Program-made: the position numbers and the translations under genes | The notes under the pieces: model-generated | Database searches by the model: none | Seen by the model: only the letters and a program-made list of their open reading frames with translations | Told to the model about the DNA's origin: nothing | DNA from: Panax quinquefolius | Lineage: Eukaryota; Streptophyta; Magnoliopsida; Apiales; Araliaceae | Assembly (NCBI GenBank): GCA_020205615.1 | Contig: CM035161.1 | Coordinates: forward strand, 4,084,526 to 4,148,525 | DNA: 64,000 bases | Direction of reading: 5' to 3' | Shown: positions 24,142 through 36,600 of the stretch, piece by piece | Layout: every line of letters starts with the position of its first letter | Numbering within the stretch: position 1 is the first letter of the stretch

Positions 24142-24758
24142 ATATAGAACAGGGAGGAATTCTACTTCTTCTTAGATTAGGATTAGGACTGAACTTTTAT
24201 TAGATAAGATTAGTTATTGGTACTGGTAGAGGTTGGAACCATGGGCAAGAGTTTTTATAGGATTTTGAAATGAAACTTAAGAAGGAAGCTGTTGGATAAT
24301 GATTTATTGATGTATTAGAATAGAGAGAAACTGTTGTTAATACTCTTAATATAGCCCGCAGGTCATATCATTATAACCAATTACTATCATTCACGTCATT
24401 TTATATTCAATGTTTTGTCACCAACAAAATATTATTACTAGGCACATTACCACTTTACTGTCTGAAAAATCTCCTTGCATCCAAAGAAATCTCACAATGA
24501 AACCCACTGGGCTTTTCGGCTTTAGTAAGACCCAAATCTCATTCTTACGGATTTTAATTTTCTTTACTTTGCTAATGAGCTCTTAATTCTTCAATTACAC
24601 TCTTTTCCCCTTATGGCATGCACATAAAGACTAATGTATAACTGTGGGAAAAAACAAATCGTTTAGAAAAGTTATTGACAAAATGATTTGTATACTTTTA
24701 TTGGATTATACTCCCAACTTTTATGTAAGAAATATAAAGGGTGTTCATATACGTACAC

Positions 24759-24802
<44 letters not shown>

Positions 24803-25501
24803 CTAGCTATTTCAAAAATGAACTTCAACCAGTGAACTACTATATTAAGTCAGTTACTTTCTTAACTAATACTATAATTATTTTCAATTTGAGATATTTA
24901 ATATTATAATTTACAAAAAAAGTTAAATCAAAGATTAGAAGACATAAAAAGAAGAAGAAAAAAAGGTAAAATTTATAAATGGAAAATTTTATTGTTCGTA
25001 CATTTTAAGTCATGGTGTATAATTTAGCTTGCTATCTTATTAAAGTGATACTACAAAATATATTTAATTAATCTTTCTAATTCAAAAAAAAAAAAAAAAG
25101 TTGTCTTCAAATCAATTCACAAAATCTTAAGTAAATAGAAAATTATATAGTTAATTAAACTTCAAATAATATAAACTAGTATTTTACAAGAAATAGTAGT
25201 ACATCTAGCTTGGTCGGTCATCAACAACCTAAATATATACCTGTACTATATTTTCTATTCTACTAGTAGTAGTAGTAGTTTCTAAAATGATTTGATTATA
25301 TTAGCTTCATCACTATACGATCAATTATAATCGCATATCCCATTTAATTAGTAATTTAAATTTTTTAAAACAATACTATCATTTTAGGATTTTACAACCA
25401 AATTAAACTCCTTTTAGAAAATAAATACAAGTAAAAATATAATTATATTTGTTTAATTATCAAAGGTCATTTATTTAAGAGAAAATGTAAGAAGCTGTAT
25501 A

Positions 25502-25538
<37 letters not shown>

Positions 25539-26028
25539 TCATGATAAAAGAAAAATCACATAATCCCTGCTAACATAAGTCAATTAGTATGTTGTTATTA
25601 TTTCCTTTCCCCCCCCTCTAAATTACTTGTATATTGCTTCTAGATGATACTACTACTATAAAACAGTAAAACACTAATTTTATTGGAATTTGTTATATAT
25701 TTTACACTAATATTATTTCGACTCACGTTTAATTTTAAATATTCATAAATTATACTAGTAGTAATAAATAAAAAATAAAAATAGATTATAGTATTAAATA
25801 TTTATTTATTTATTTATTTTGAACGAATTTTAGTTGCTTGATTGATTGGTGTCTTGAGTGATGTATTAAAAATCCAGCTCAAGTGTAGTATTTCACACGC
25901 GGCTAACTTCTCCTTATCCGCGACTTTCTCTCTCTTTCTCTTAACCGTCCCCTCCCCTCTCCTACACCATCTGCGACTGGCGAGTATTTTGATCGCTTCT
26001 GTTTTAGTTAGATTTTTATCTTTCTCTC
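24142..26028. other. Intergenic spacer with TA microsatellites
   Basis: AT-rich, with no gene seen. (TA)n lies at about 24762-24801 and 25508-25535, poly-A at about 25085-25099, and a short TTTA/TATT run near 25798-25820. The last 180 bp are CT-rich (CTCTCTTTCTC, CCCTCCCCTCTCC) and probably hold the promoter and 5' UTR of the next gene. Confidence 0.6.
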
Positions 26029-28149
26029 ATGGGAGGCGGAGCAGCGATGAGGGCGGCTGCAAAGGTTGCTGGTACCGGCGTTATTAACCATGGCTTCCGA
26101 GGTTTTCCGGCTGTTCCTACCGCCGAACATCCCTTCACTTCGACCGCTCGCAAGGCCACTCGCCCGGTCACCTCGATCTGTTCGTCCTCCGACACAAGCA
26201 TCGCTGCTTCCGTGCTAGTGCAAAAGCCGTGTTGGGAGATCGACGATTGGGAATTTGCCGGCGGGGAAGATGGAGTGATTAGTGATTTCGGCGAACCAAT
26301 GCCCAGGCTTGTCTTTGGCGGAGCACCGACTCTTCAGGAAGCCAAAGAGGCCACCTCTGAACTCAAAGCCGCTCTCGATGTGTATGTTTTTTTATGTTAT
26401 TTTTCTAATTTCATTCTTATTCTTAAATACTGCTAATTTAATTTTCATAATATCTGCTGTCTAGCTTTCGGGGTGTTTATGTGAACCATTCTGTTGTTAT
26501 TATAGTATCAAGTATGATTACTTTGTCTCAGAATGAGATTGTTTAGTCCTTGTGGGTTTAGCTGATTTGGGATTAAGATTGTTTAATTCATATATCAAGC
26601 ATGGATCGTAAAATAAAATGTTGCGACCAAACATATTAGTCATTGAGTACTAGGATCACTGACCTTTTTAGCACAATCATTATTGGTAAGGAGTAATTAG
26701 TTTAACTACATTGTTAGTCTCAAGATGCCATGGAAAATTCTTGATGTATTCGTGTTATCTAGTAGTATTAATCTTCTTTTGTCAATAAGCTCTTAAGTAG
26801 GCCATTTCAGTGTTCAGGATAATGTTATGTACGCTCCATGCGTGACCTTCTTCATTCAAGGTTTTAATTGTGGCATCACTAATTAACAACTCAAATGCAT
26901 GAGAAGCAAAAACCATTCTATTACAGAGATTGTTTTTTTTTCATCTTCTATCATCTAGTCTTATGTTAAATTTGTTTTATTTTACTCTACTTCTGTTGCT
27001 CCTTTCGTTGTCTAAGTTGCAAACATAGCCTAAAAGAACCACACACCTTTACTAGTATAGCTGTCATTATGGGAAGGCCAAAACATCATGGGAAACACCC
27101 AACTATAGTGAAGCATAAACATTTTGATAATTCTTCAATACTTACTTGGCTGAAGAGATTGAAGATATTAATTCTTTTAAATATTGGTAGTATCATTCCC
27201 CTGTAACTGCATCCAAAGATTTTTATGAAGAGTACTGTATTTTTATCTTTCTAATCTGATACAATTTTATTTTATTTTAAGGAAAATACTGTGACGGGAT
27301 AAATTTTATAGCATCTAAGGAATCCACCGTCTATGTTGATTGACATATTACTAGTAATAAAGGATCAGTACTTAGACTTATGTAACTTGAAGTTAAAGCG
27401 GAGGATTTAACTGAATATAAAGAAGAAGAAAACTTGATATATTTTTTTTCCAGTCTTTGGGTATAGAAATCTTCTTTCTCAATTTGTGTAGATTTTAATT
27501 TGTAGCATGCAATAATCCTGTTTGTTGACCCCAAGAGGTAGGAAATATGATGTAGGATTTGAGGGATAACATCAAGGTCTCTTGTTTTAATCCCCATAGA
27601 TGGGAGTCAAAATTCTAAATACACACGCACACACATATATGTATATATTATATAAAGCTAGTGGGGAGTCCCGCTGTTAAAAAACACCCGAAGCTTTTTG
27701 TCTTTTCCTAAAATGTATTTCAACTTCTTATATAATTTCTGTTTTGTCCATTTTATATTTTTTTTATCTTTCTATTAAGTCTTTCAAATTTTATTAAATT
27801 CTATTTTACCTCGCATAATTTACACGCACAATGCGTGTGCCACCAGGTACTAGTATATACATAAACTCTAACACACATACACACATGCATATATCTATAT
27901 AATCTGGTTTGGATGAATTTTTATTGTGGTATTCTGATTTGTATGACTTGTTCAGGGTTTACCTGTCACCTAAATCTACTTGTGGTTCATTTATATCACA
28001 TCCCCAGCCTGACATGTTGGTTCATTCAAACTCCGAACATTTGGAGACTAATGCTACCGTTGCTAGTGATACAACAGCCACAGTACCGAAACATGCTATT
28101 CAGGCATTTAGGTTGCTTCATGAAAGTTCCGCTGCTCAGGTTTTGAATT

Positions 28150-28191
<42 letters not shown>

Positions 28192-29167
28192 GTTTGTGTA
28201 AGACTATTTTTAAGTGTTATCACCAATTGCAAGGATATAATTCCAGCCAGGACATTAAAACTTCTCACAAGGAAAAAAATTGTAGCATATTCAATGAGTC
28301 TGTAAGTATTACTTGGAAAAAGATGGGGAAAATAGGTCATCTGTAAATTATGACATTCTCTTCCAAGTTCTCCATCATCACTCCAGAAATTCAGGACAGT
28401 GATAGGGGCTTGATGAATCTTTAAGTTGATATATTTCAGCTTTAATAGATATTTAACTTTGTATGTATCAGCCCGGATAAATGTTAATGTTTCAGCCATT
28501 CGACACCTCTTGCTTACATGATCTGTTATCTGTCAACTGTCATTAGTTAATATAGTTCTGCATGTTATTTAATTTTTGTTATGCTCATTTCTGGTATATG
28601 CTCATGAATATAATTGATGAGTGAATTCAATTTGGGAGAGATGATATCTGATTCTTATTTGGTACCAGACTGTTGTTGCTTCAATTGCCAGTGATCCAAA
28701 TGTGTGGAGTGCTGTTATGAAGAATGAGGCACTTGTGGAATACCTCCACTCCCAAAAGACCAGTAAGAATTTTTCTATTTTACTCTTTCTTTTTAGATTC
28801 CTTGCGTTAAATTTTGATTTATGTCTGTTTCACAGGTACTTTTGTCTCAGATATGGATGAAAGGATGAAGGAATGTGCAGTGGGTGCTGAAATTCAAAGT
28901 AACCAGTCTCCGAAATGTTTTGATGATGAGTTTTGTAATTCCAAGGAAAATGTGCCCAGGAATGATTTTAAAGATTTCTTGCAGAACATCAAGGTGAGGG
29001 TGGAGGAAATGATGGCCAGCTTATCTGGTTATTTTCAGAACCTTTTTGGAGTTTCAGAGGCAGTTGATGGAAGTGATAAAACCACCTTTGCTGACAAGGC
29101 TAAGGGTGCTTCCTTTATGGGATTGGCAGTCATGGTTGTTTTGTTAGTTGTCCTTAAGCGACCTTAA
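26029..29167 (+). CDS. Conserved plant tail-anchored protein, function unknown
   Basis: Four exons: 26029-26381, 27956-28139, 28669-28762 and 28836-29167. All have GT-AG junctions and phases that agree (2, 0, 1), giving 320 residues. The N-terminus is small and basic (MGGGAAMRAAAKVAG). An acidic stretch with WEIDDWEF lies at about residues 69-76, followed by MPRLVFGGAPTLQEAKEATSEL at about 91-112. The middle contains IQAFRLLHESSAAQTVVASI and VWSAVMKNEALVEYL. The chain ends in one hydrophobic segment (about 303-317) followed by KRP, so it should sit tail-anchored in a membrane facing the cytosol. I recognise it as the kind of plant protein annotated as uncharacterised, not by name. Every junction reads cleanly, so it is probably functional. 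The start is the first ATG after the CT-rich leader. Confidence 0.85.
27640..27853 (+). mobile_element. Small non-autonomous Helitron-like element in intron 1
   Basis: The 3' end shows the Helitron signature: a 7-bp stem ACACGCA/TGCGTGT with loop CAA (27822-27838), then 11 bases, then CTAG (27850-27853) next to T. The 5' end is uncertain; TATATAAAGCTAGTGGG at about 27649 may be near it. No coding capacity. Confidence 0.5.
28152..28188 (+). repeat. (CT)n microsatellite
   Basis: About 18 CT units just inside intron 2 of the 26029-29167 gene, 13 bases after the donor site. Confidence 0.95.
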
Positions 29168-31720
29168 ACCTCAGTTCTCGGAAACCATGTTATCAATTTG
29201 CCGAAGCTACATTGGACAAAAAGGTTCAGTTTATCTTTTTATACACTGGTCTATAATAAGTTGTTGCTCAATGTAAGACCAACTTTTCTCCAACTATTTC
29301 AGTTTCCCTTGATGTATATAAGGTGGGATAATGACTCCTTTTATGTACAGTTTAAAGATTTATTTAGTTTTGAGTGCATACTAAAAGAGCTGTTGTGTTC
29401 ATGCTTTTATGGTTTTTAACGATCTGGTTTAGGTATGTGAAATAATTTTTTCATCACACGGTTTATAGATTTTAGTTCCGTACATTGTCACCAAGCAATT
29501 TGTAGAATTTTGTAGAGTTTCATGAAGAAGAAACTCACTTGCCTATTATTTATTATTTATTACTTGCTCTATTTCTGATGGAGTAATGTTAAATGTGGTG
29601 AGTCTAAGCATTTTCATTGCCCTACGCTGTTATGCAACTGTTGTTATACAATGCCAAAATTAAACGAGCTAGCATAGTCAAAGAGGATGTCAGTTGAGTT
29701 CATGGTGCCCTTTGCCGGGCATGGTTAACATGAAGTTACTTTGGTCAATTGATTAATACTAATAAGTCGGTAGTTGATCTTTCTCTGCATGTCAGCATTC
29801 TTACCATCTTTATGGTAACCGGATTCGGCATAAACATTCTTATAACGAAGTTTACAACTGACCGACCTGAATAAGATATTGTGTTGGGTATAAAGAATTT
29901 TGTCATAAACATGTCGACATTTTTGAGACGTTTAACACGATTAAACATGTTTATTTAAAATAATTTGAAGATAAATAAGATTTTAATTTTTAAGTTACCT
30001 TAAATATTGAGTTTTAACTTTCATGCATACTTTTTAAAGCATGTTATCTTGTATTTAATTAAATATTTATAATTAATAAATTATATTATTATTCAATAAA
30101 CAAGTAAATAATGTTTACTTTTTTAATTTAATATTTTTAATTTGTGTACGAAACGGTCAAACAGGTTGACACGTTTAATACGATTAATAAACCGATTAGT
30201 GTTTAGAACCTTAACAAAAATAATTAAATAGACAGTGTTAGTGTTAACATATTTAATGTAATATGTATAACTTAATATGAGATAAGAATGCTTGATATCT
30301 AGCATAGGTAGCTAGTCGAATGTAGGAGAGAATTTCTTTCATTGTATATGTAGTTTCGTTATTGTGTTCGTAGTTGCAAAGGACTAACCGCTTTTTAAAT
30401 TGCCTTCCAACTAACTCCTTAGCTCTCTCTGTGTTGAAAGTATAATGATGATATAAAAAAAAAAGGGCAGCACTGACCGCAATTTTATAGATAGCATAGA
30501 GTTCTTAAACAATGCTTAATGGGTTAGCTGAACTATAAAGGCTGCATTTCTCGCCTAGAGACGATCAAATCCATCAACGTACCACACGAGAATAGTCCAT
30601 TAGACGATCAAGCTCACTGCAGAACTGTGAGAAAATCTAAATCAAAGTCTCATGCAGGTCACCGAAGCACGCTCAAAATAGGTGGGACCACAAGAGAAAA
30701 TATAATTATATCCCAAATGTAATCTTTACAAACAAATATAACCATAAAAATCTGCACGAAGTAAAGGAGGAAAAGCTCCCCCACGTTAAGTCCAGACCCT
30801 GAACGGCTCTCGGTTCTTGAGTATGTTGGGAGATTAGGCGGCAGTTGAAAGAGCTACTTTAAAACTTGGCTTTCGTTTAGCATCGTCTCATAGCTTCATC
30901 AATTAAGCTTAACGCCCTTTCTAAAAGAGTAGTTCCACTCCAACTCTCCAACAATGTCCCGTGACCCTTGTAACTAAGTCAGCTAGGCACAGTCCACCGC
31001 CCTTCTCACAGAGTCGAACATGTACAGGAAAAAAAGAAGAGTAGCTCCCCTAGAACCTAACAAAATCTCATTATCGAAGAAGAAGAATAAGGGGCAAAGA
31101 AATTGATCGAGAAAGATTTCTTATTCTTATTATAAGATTGTGTCTTCTCGCATTTAGGATAGAGGATAGGATACATCAAAATAAGGCTCAGGCCAGCGAT
31201 AAGAATTAGTTGGCAATTGCCTTGTTAAATTGAATTGAATGAAATTTAAAGAGGAGAGACGTGAAGAATTGTTATTTTTATGAGCTTGTAAGACCCGTTG
31301 AAATCCCCGAATAAAGGGAAAAAATGGATTAACTTGTCTTCCTAGCTGCCTTTGTTTTTCCTGTCTTAATCAGGTGAAGTATTTCGGAACGAGAGACTTT
31401 GGTTAACGAGACGATGAGATCCCTCTCAAAAGTTTAATGGAATTATAGAAGGGACCTCCACATGTATTTCACATTGTGATGTTTTAATAGTGCTAGTTGA
31501 CTTGGAAAGGCCAAAAATGTACGAGTAATGCTAGGGTATCAAATATATTGTCAAATGGGTCTAAACAAAATTTGAGATGTCGAGCATGTAATGGCCTGAA
31601 TCCTGATGCTTTGTTAGTGAACTAGTAATACATGATTTAGAGTGTGACGATGGTGCTCTGGGATGTTATCCCCATGTACAATACATATTTTTTTTACGCT
31701 AGAAACATGTGCTAGATTTT

Positions 31721-31771
<51 letters not shown>

Positions 31772-32768
31772 GAGAGAAAAATCATGCGAGGATAAATCAT
31801 GCATTTTTGTAATACGAGCATGCGGGCATACGTATAAGAAGAAGGGGTCTGTATATATACATGCACTCCTTTTTAAAATTATTATCTCAAGTTTAGTCTA
31901 GATCATCTTGATAACATCTAGTTTTATATAAATATTCCAAAAGATTACTGTTACATTCTTTTGATCTTTGCAACATCACCGAGTTGAATATATTATCTAT
32001 TTCGTTTGCATTCATTACCCACACGCTGGTTGTCATATTACATTACAGAATAACATAATACAAAAACAAAACTTTTAATGGCAGCCAAGTATTAAACTAA
32101 AAGGAATTACATAATCTCTCTCGTGTGTTGCTCTCTCTACTAATACCTGTTGACCAACTTGAACTTGGTCATCATTCTACTTGCTCAATAACCGATCAAT
32201 TACATTTTAGTAATCACCATCAACTGTTACTTCTGTTAGTAACCCCTGTTACAATATTATTAATGGCACAGCCAAATCTAGAAAGACTTCCTTCCAGAAG
32301 GAATGCAAGTAGCTGATGCACTGAGTTTTCCCCTATTTCCTTGGTGTGGATATGATTCTTGAGAACTGGTATCCAACCAAATGACCCGGATAAACTCAAC
32401 TGCTTAGATATGTAATGTCATCCTTTGTTATATTCATCTTCCCTCTGTCTTGTCTAGCATTTACTCGGGTTTGTTCCGGTTGGCCTCTCTGCCAAGAAAA
32501 GAAACTTTCACCACATAGTCACAGCCGAAAAATGAAATGGAATTTTATTTTTTTTTAAATAAATAAAGAGTACGTATCTCTAGCGACATTTAGAAAATTT
32601 TCTCTAACATTGACTAGCCTTGTAATAGTAGTGGTATGATACTACAGAATCAACTAAGCATAAAAGTAATAACATATTATGAATTTCATGTTCTGAAAAT
32701 AGAAATGCATCTTCAATTTTTGAACCGACAAAAAAGGGCAATGCATTTCTAGTTCTGGAATGGTCTCC
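29168..32768. other. Intergenic region, no gene recognised
   Basis: 29168-29500 is probably 3' UTR of the preceding gene. 29640-30300 is AT-rich with repeated CGTTTAA(C/T)ACGATTAA phrases (about 29930 and 30170), perhaps an old element. 30540-31260 is less AT-rich and differs in texture from its surroundings (see findings). (TA)n lies at about 31723-31767. A 63-codon open frame at 32125-32316 has no family resemblance and I do not call it a gene. Confidence 0.5.
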
Positions 32769-33597
32769 CTAAACGTCCTTGGATGTTATCTGCTGCAAGC
32801 TCATAAAGCACTTGTGCATGCATGAGAAAAACAAGAAAACAGTATCTTTCCTTAATAAGCAACGACTATGTTTATAGCTACTTGTAAAAAATTTATGTAT
32901 GAAGCATATTTTAATAGTGCAAGAATAGGGAAGCTAACCTTCCTCAAGACATAAGCCAAATATAAATAAGCCACTTCCCATTCGTCTGGTGAGAGTGTAC
33001 CTGGACATCACAACGTAAAATCAAGTATCAATATAGGCACTGATGGCAGATATCTTCAAAAAGTATTTGAAGTACATACAGCAGATGAAAAAAAAGCTCA
33101 TATGGGGAAAGGGAAAATTTTCAACTACCAAGTGTATGTTTGGTTACATAACGTTTAATGCATTTGAAGCGTTTGGAAGTCTAAACGTACTTGAAAATCT
33201 TGTTATCTATAAGTAACTTATTTCAAACTCAACGTTTGGGGCTCAAACAAAACGCACTGTAAATGATGTTGCATTTGGGGGTCCAAACGCTACCGCACCA
33301 AACGCTAGTAACCAAACAAACCCTAAATCAAAATTTAAGTTCCTGAGGTTTACTCTGGTCTTGATTTCCGTCACCCAAGGCTCCAAGTCTCCGCATGAGT
33401 TCAACGTGTTCTTGTTTCTTCATGTACTCATCCACAAATACATGGTTGTTTTTTACAAAAACCAACTCCAGATCATACTGCATGTTCAAATTAAACTATG
33501 AACAAGAATGACATCACCCATGCAGAACGGTTATATAATTGTTCTTAAAAGTAAAACACACTCAGTAGGAGAGAGACTATTTTTCATCAGCTCCAAC

Positions 33598-33657
<60 letters not shown>

Positions 33658-36600
33658 GAAAAGGGAGTATGTGTTTTAGGCACACAAACTTGTGTGTGTC
33701 ATGCACTTAATACGATGTAATTTTAATTGATAAATTGGTGAAATGTCAAAACAACAATTAGGGTCCATGGGCGTTGGTGGTTTTCTTCTATCTATGGGCC
33801 TAATCAACCTAGAGATAGACGAGCTTTTTGGGAGGAGCTTTATGCTTTTTATGGCCTTTGTTCTTCTCATTGGTGTATTGATGGAGATTTTAATGTTATT
33901 AGGGTTTCTTCTGGGAATTTTGGTGGGCCAAGAATTATTGAGAGTACGAGGGGGTTTGATAATTTTATTAGAGAGTGCGATTTGTGAGATATTGCTCTTT
34001 CTAATGCTCAATTCACTTGGTCGGTTAATGGTGAGCGGTTAATGGTGAGCGTACAAAGGCTACTCGTATTGATCGATTCTTGTTTAGTAATGATTGGGAG
34101 GATACTTTTCTGAGTTGGGACAGAGTTGGGACAAGAGGTCCTTCCGCGGATAGGTTCTAATCATTTTTCAATCTAATTAGAATCTAGTCGCTTTAACTGG
34201 GGCCCCACTCCTTTTCATTTTGAGAATATGTGGATTTCTCATCCCAATTTTGTAACGTTGATTAAACAGTGGTGGAGTGAGAGTGTGTAGGTTGGAAAGG
34301 TTTTGTTTTTATGAAAAAGTCGAGGAATCTGAAGTGTAAATTAAAAGAGTGGAATAAGGAAGTATTTGGCGATGTGAGAGTCGGGAAGAAAACAATTTTG
34401 AAAGAGGTAGAGGAGATTGATAGAATTGAGGAGGGTAATGTTTTTTATGAGGATTTGATTGGTAAACGAGCTCAATTGTGTAATAAGTTCGAGGAGGTGA
34501 TCTTGCGCGAAGAAACTAGTTGGAGGCAAAAAGCTAGGATACACTGGGTGAACGATGGATATTGTAATTCTAGATTGTTTCACAAGGTTGCTAGTGGAAG
34601 AAATCGAAGAATTTCACAAGGGAGTTTGAGCTTGAATCGGGTGAGATGGTGAGGAATATTGATTTGATTGCCGATGAAATTGCTGATTTTTATAGAAAAC
34701 TCTTTGAGAATGAGATTAAGGAAAAAGGCCTACGGTAGAGGGTTTAGATTGGAGCCCTATTGTGATAAAGAAGAGTTCTTGGTTAGAAAGACTATTTATG
34801 GAGGAGGAAATTAAGAGCGTTGTTTTTAAGATGGATAGATAGAAGGCTCCTGGTCATGATGGATTTACGATGGCATACTATCATTCAAACTGGAATGTGG
34901 TAAAAGAAGATCTCATTAGAGTTTTTCATGAGTTTTTTGCAACCAGTGTTATTGGAAAAAACATTAATTCTACCTTTATTACCATAGTTCCAAAGAAGGA
35001 TCGATCTGTAAAAGTAACGGATTTTAGGCCCATTAGTTTTGTGGCTAATGTGTATAAAATTCTTACTAAAGTTCTCTCTAAGAGATTGGGTAGTATTGTT
35101 TGGGACATAATTTTGGATTCTCAGAGTGTCTTTGTAGGTGGTAGGCAAATTATCGATGCAACATTAGTTGCCGATGAGGTTGTGGAGGATGTTCATAGGA
35201 GAGAGAGAAGAGTCTTGTGCTTAAGTTAGATTTTGAGAAAGTTTATGATAGGGTTAGTTAGGGTTTCTTGGATAAGGTTTTGGAGAGTAAAGGGTTTGGA
35301 GTTAGGTTGCGTTCTTGGATGAAAAGGGATTTTTATCTCCTCATTTTTTTGTGATTATGAATTGTGGGCCCAAATCTTGGTTTAAGGCTTCACGAGGTTT
35401 GAGGCAGAGTGACCCTTTGTCTCTTCTCTTATTCACTTTAGTTGTTGATGTTTTGAGTAGGATGATTAGTTGGGGAGAGAAGTGTGATATTATTGCAGGT
35501 AGTGCAGTGGGGCGCGAGGAGGTGAGGGTTTCTCATTACTAATTTATTGATCATACTATTCTTTATCTTTCGGAGGGGATCCAATGATTTAAAAATGTGT
35601 TTACAATTCTTCAAGTTTTTGAGGTTTCTGGTTTGTGGATTAATTTGTGCAAGTGCAATTTAGCAGGGATTAATATATATAGCTTTTAGCCTATTCATCT
35701 ATGGCTGGTTAGTCTCCTTTTAAGACCCTGTTGTTGAGATAGTGGCTCAACGTCTAGATATGTGGAAAGGTGCGTATTTTTCTTTAAGGGGTAGAATTAC
35801 TTTGATTCAGGCTTGTTTGTCTAGTATTCCTCTTTATTATTATTTTTTGATTAGGATCTTAGTTAGTGTAGCCAATACCTTAGAGAAGTTAACGAGGGAC
35901 TTTCTTTGGTAGATAGTTAGTGATGAGAGAAATCATTTGGTTGGGTGAAAAACAGTGTATCTTTCTAAACAAGGCGGAGATTTGGGTTGGGTAATTTGGT
36001 CCTTAAGAATGTTGCTCTGGTTGGTAAATGGCTTTGGAGATTTCCTTTGGAACCACATTCCTATTAGGAGCAAGTTCAGTATGCATTTGAATAGGAGGGA
36101 TGCTAGGCCTGGGGTTTATGTTACTCATGCAAGTCCTTGAAAATTCATGTTCCAAGGTTATACTATTTTTATTCATCATTTGAGATACGAGGTTAGAAGT
36201 GGTCATCGATCGATTTTAAGAGGATTCTTGGTTCAGAGATGATCACTTTTCTCTTAATTTTAATCAGTTGTATTGTATTTATTCACTGCATAATACTCCA
36301 ATTTCTAATTTTATAAAGTGTGAAGGGAATTTCTTTTCTTGGGATTTTCATTTCTTCAGGAATCTCATTGATTTGTAGACTATTGAAATGGAAACTTTGT
36401 TTATCTTGCTTGATTCAGATCATTTATCCTCCTCTGATAAGCATATCTGGTCTTTAGATCCAGCTGGTTCTTTTTCTTGTAAGAGTTACTTCTCTTTTTT
36501 GACTCGGTCTATTATTCCTAATCAATTTCCTTTGGCTTCGTATATTTGGAAAGCTAGGGTCTGTTCCAACGTCAAGGTTTTTGTGTGGCCTCTGGTTTTA

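Noticed and set aside
32125..32316. 63-codon frame on +
   Set aside because: No conserved motif and no gene context.
33743..34042. Hydrophobic 99-codon frame resembling a membrane protein
   Set aside because: It is an off-frame reading of the L1 endonuclease region; the adjacent frame gives WCIDGDFNVI and QFTWS.
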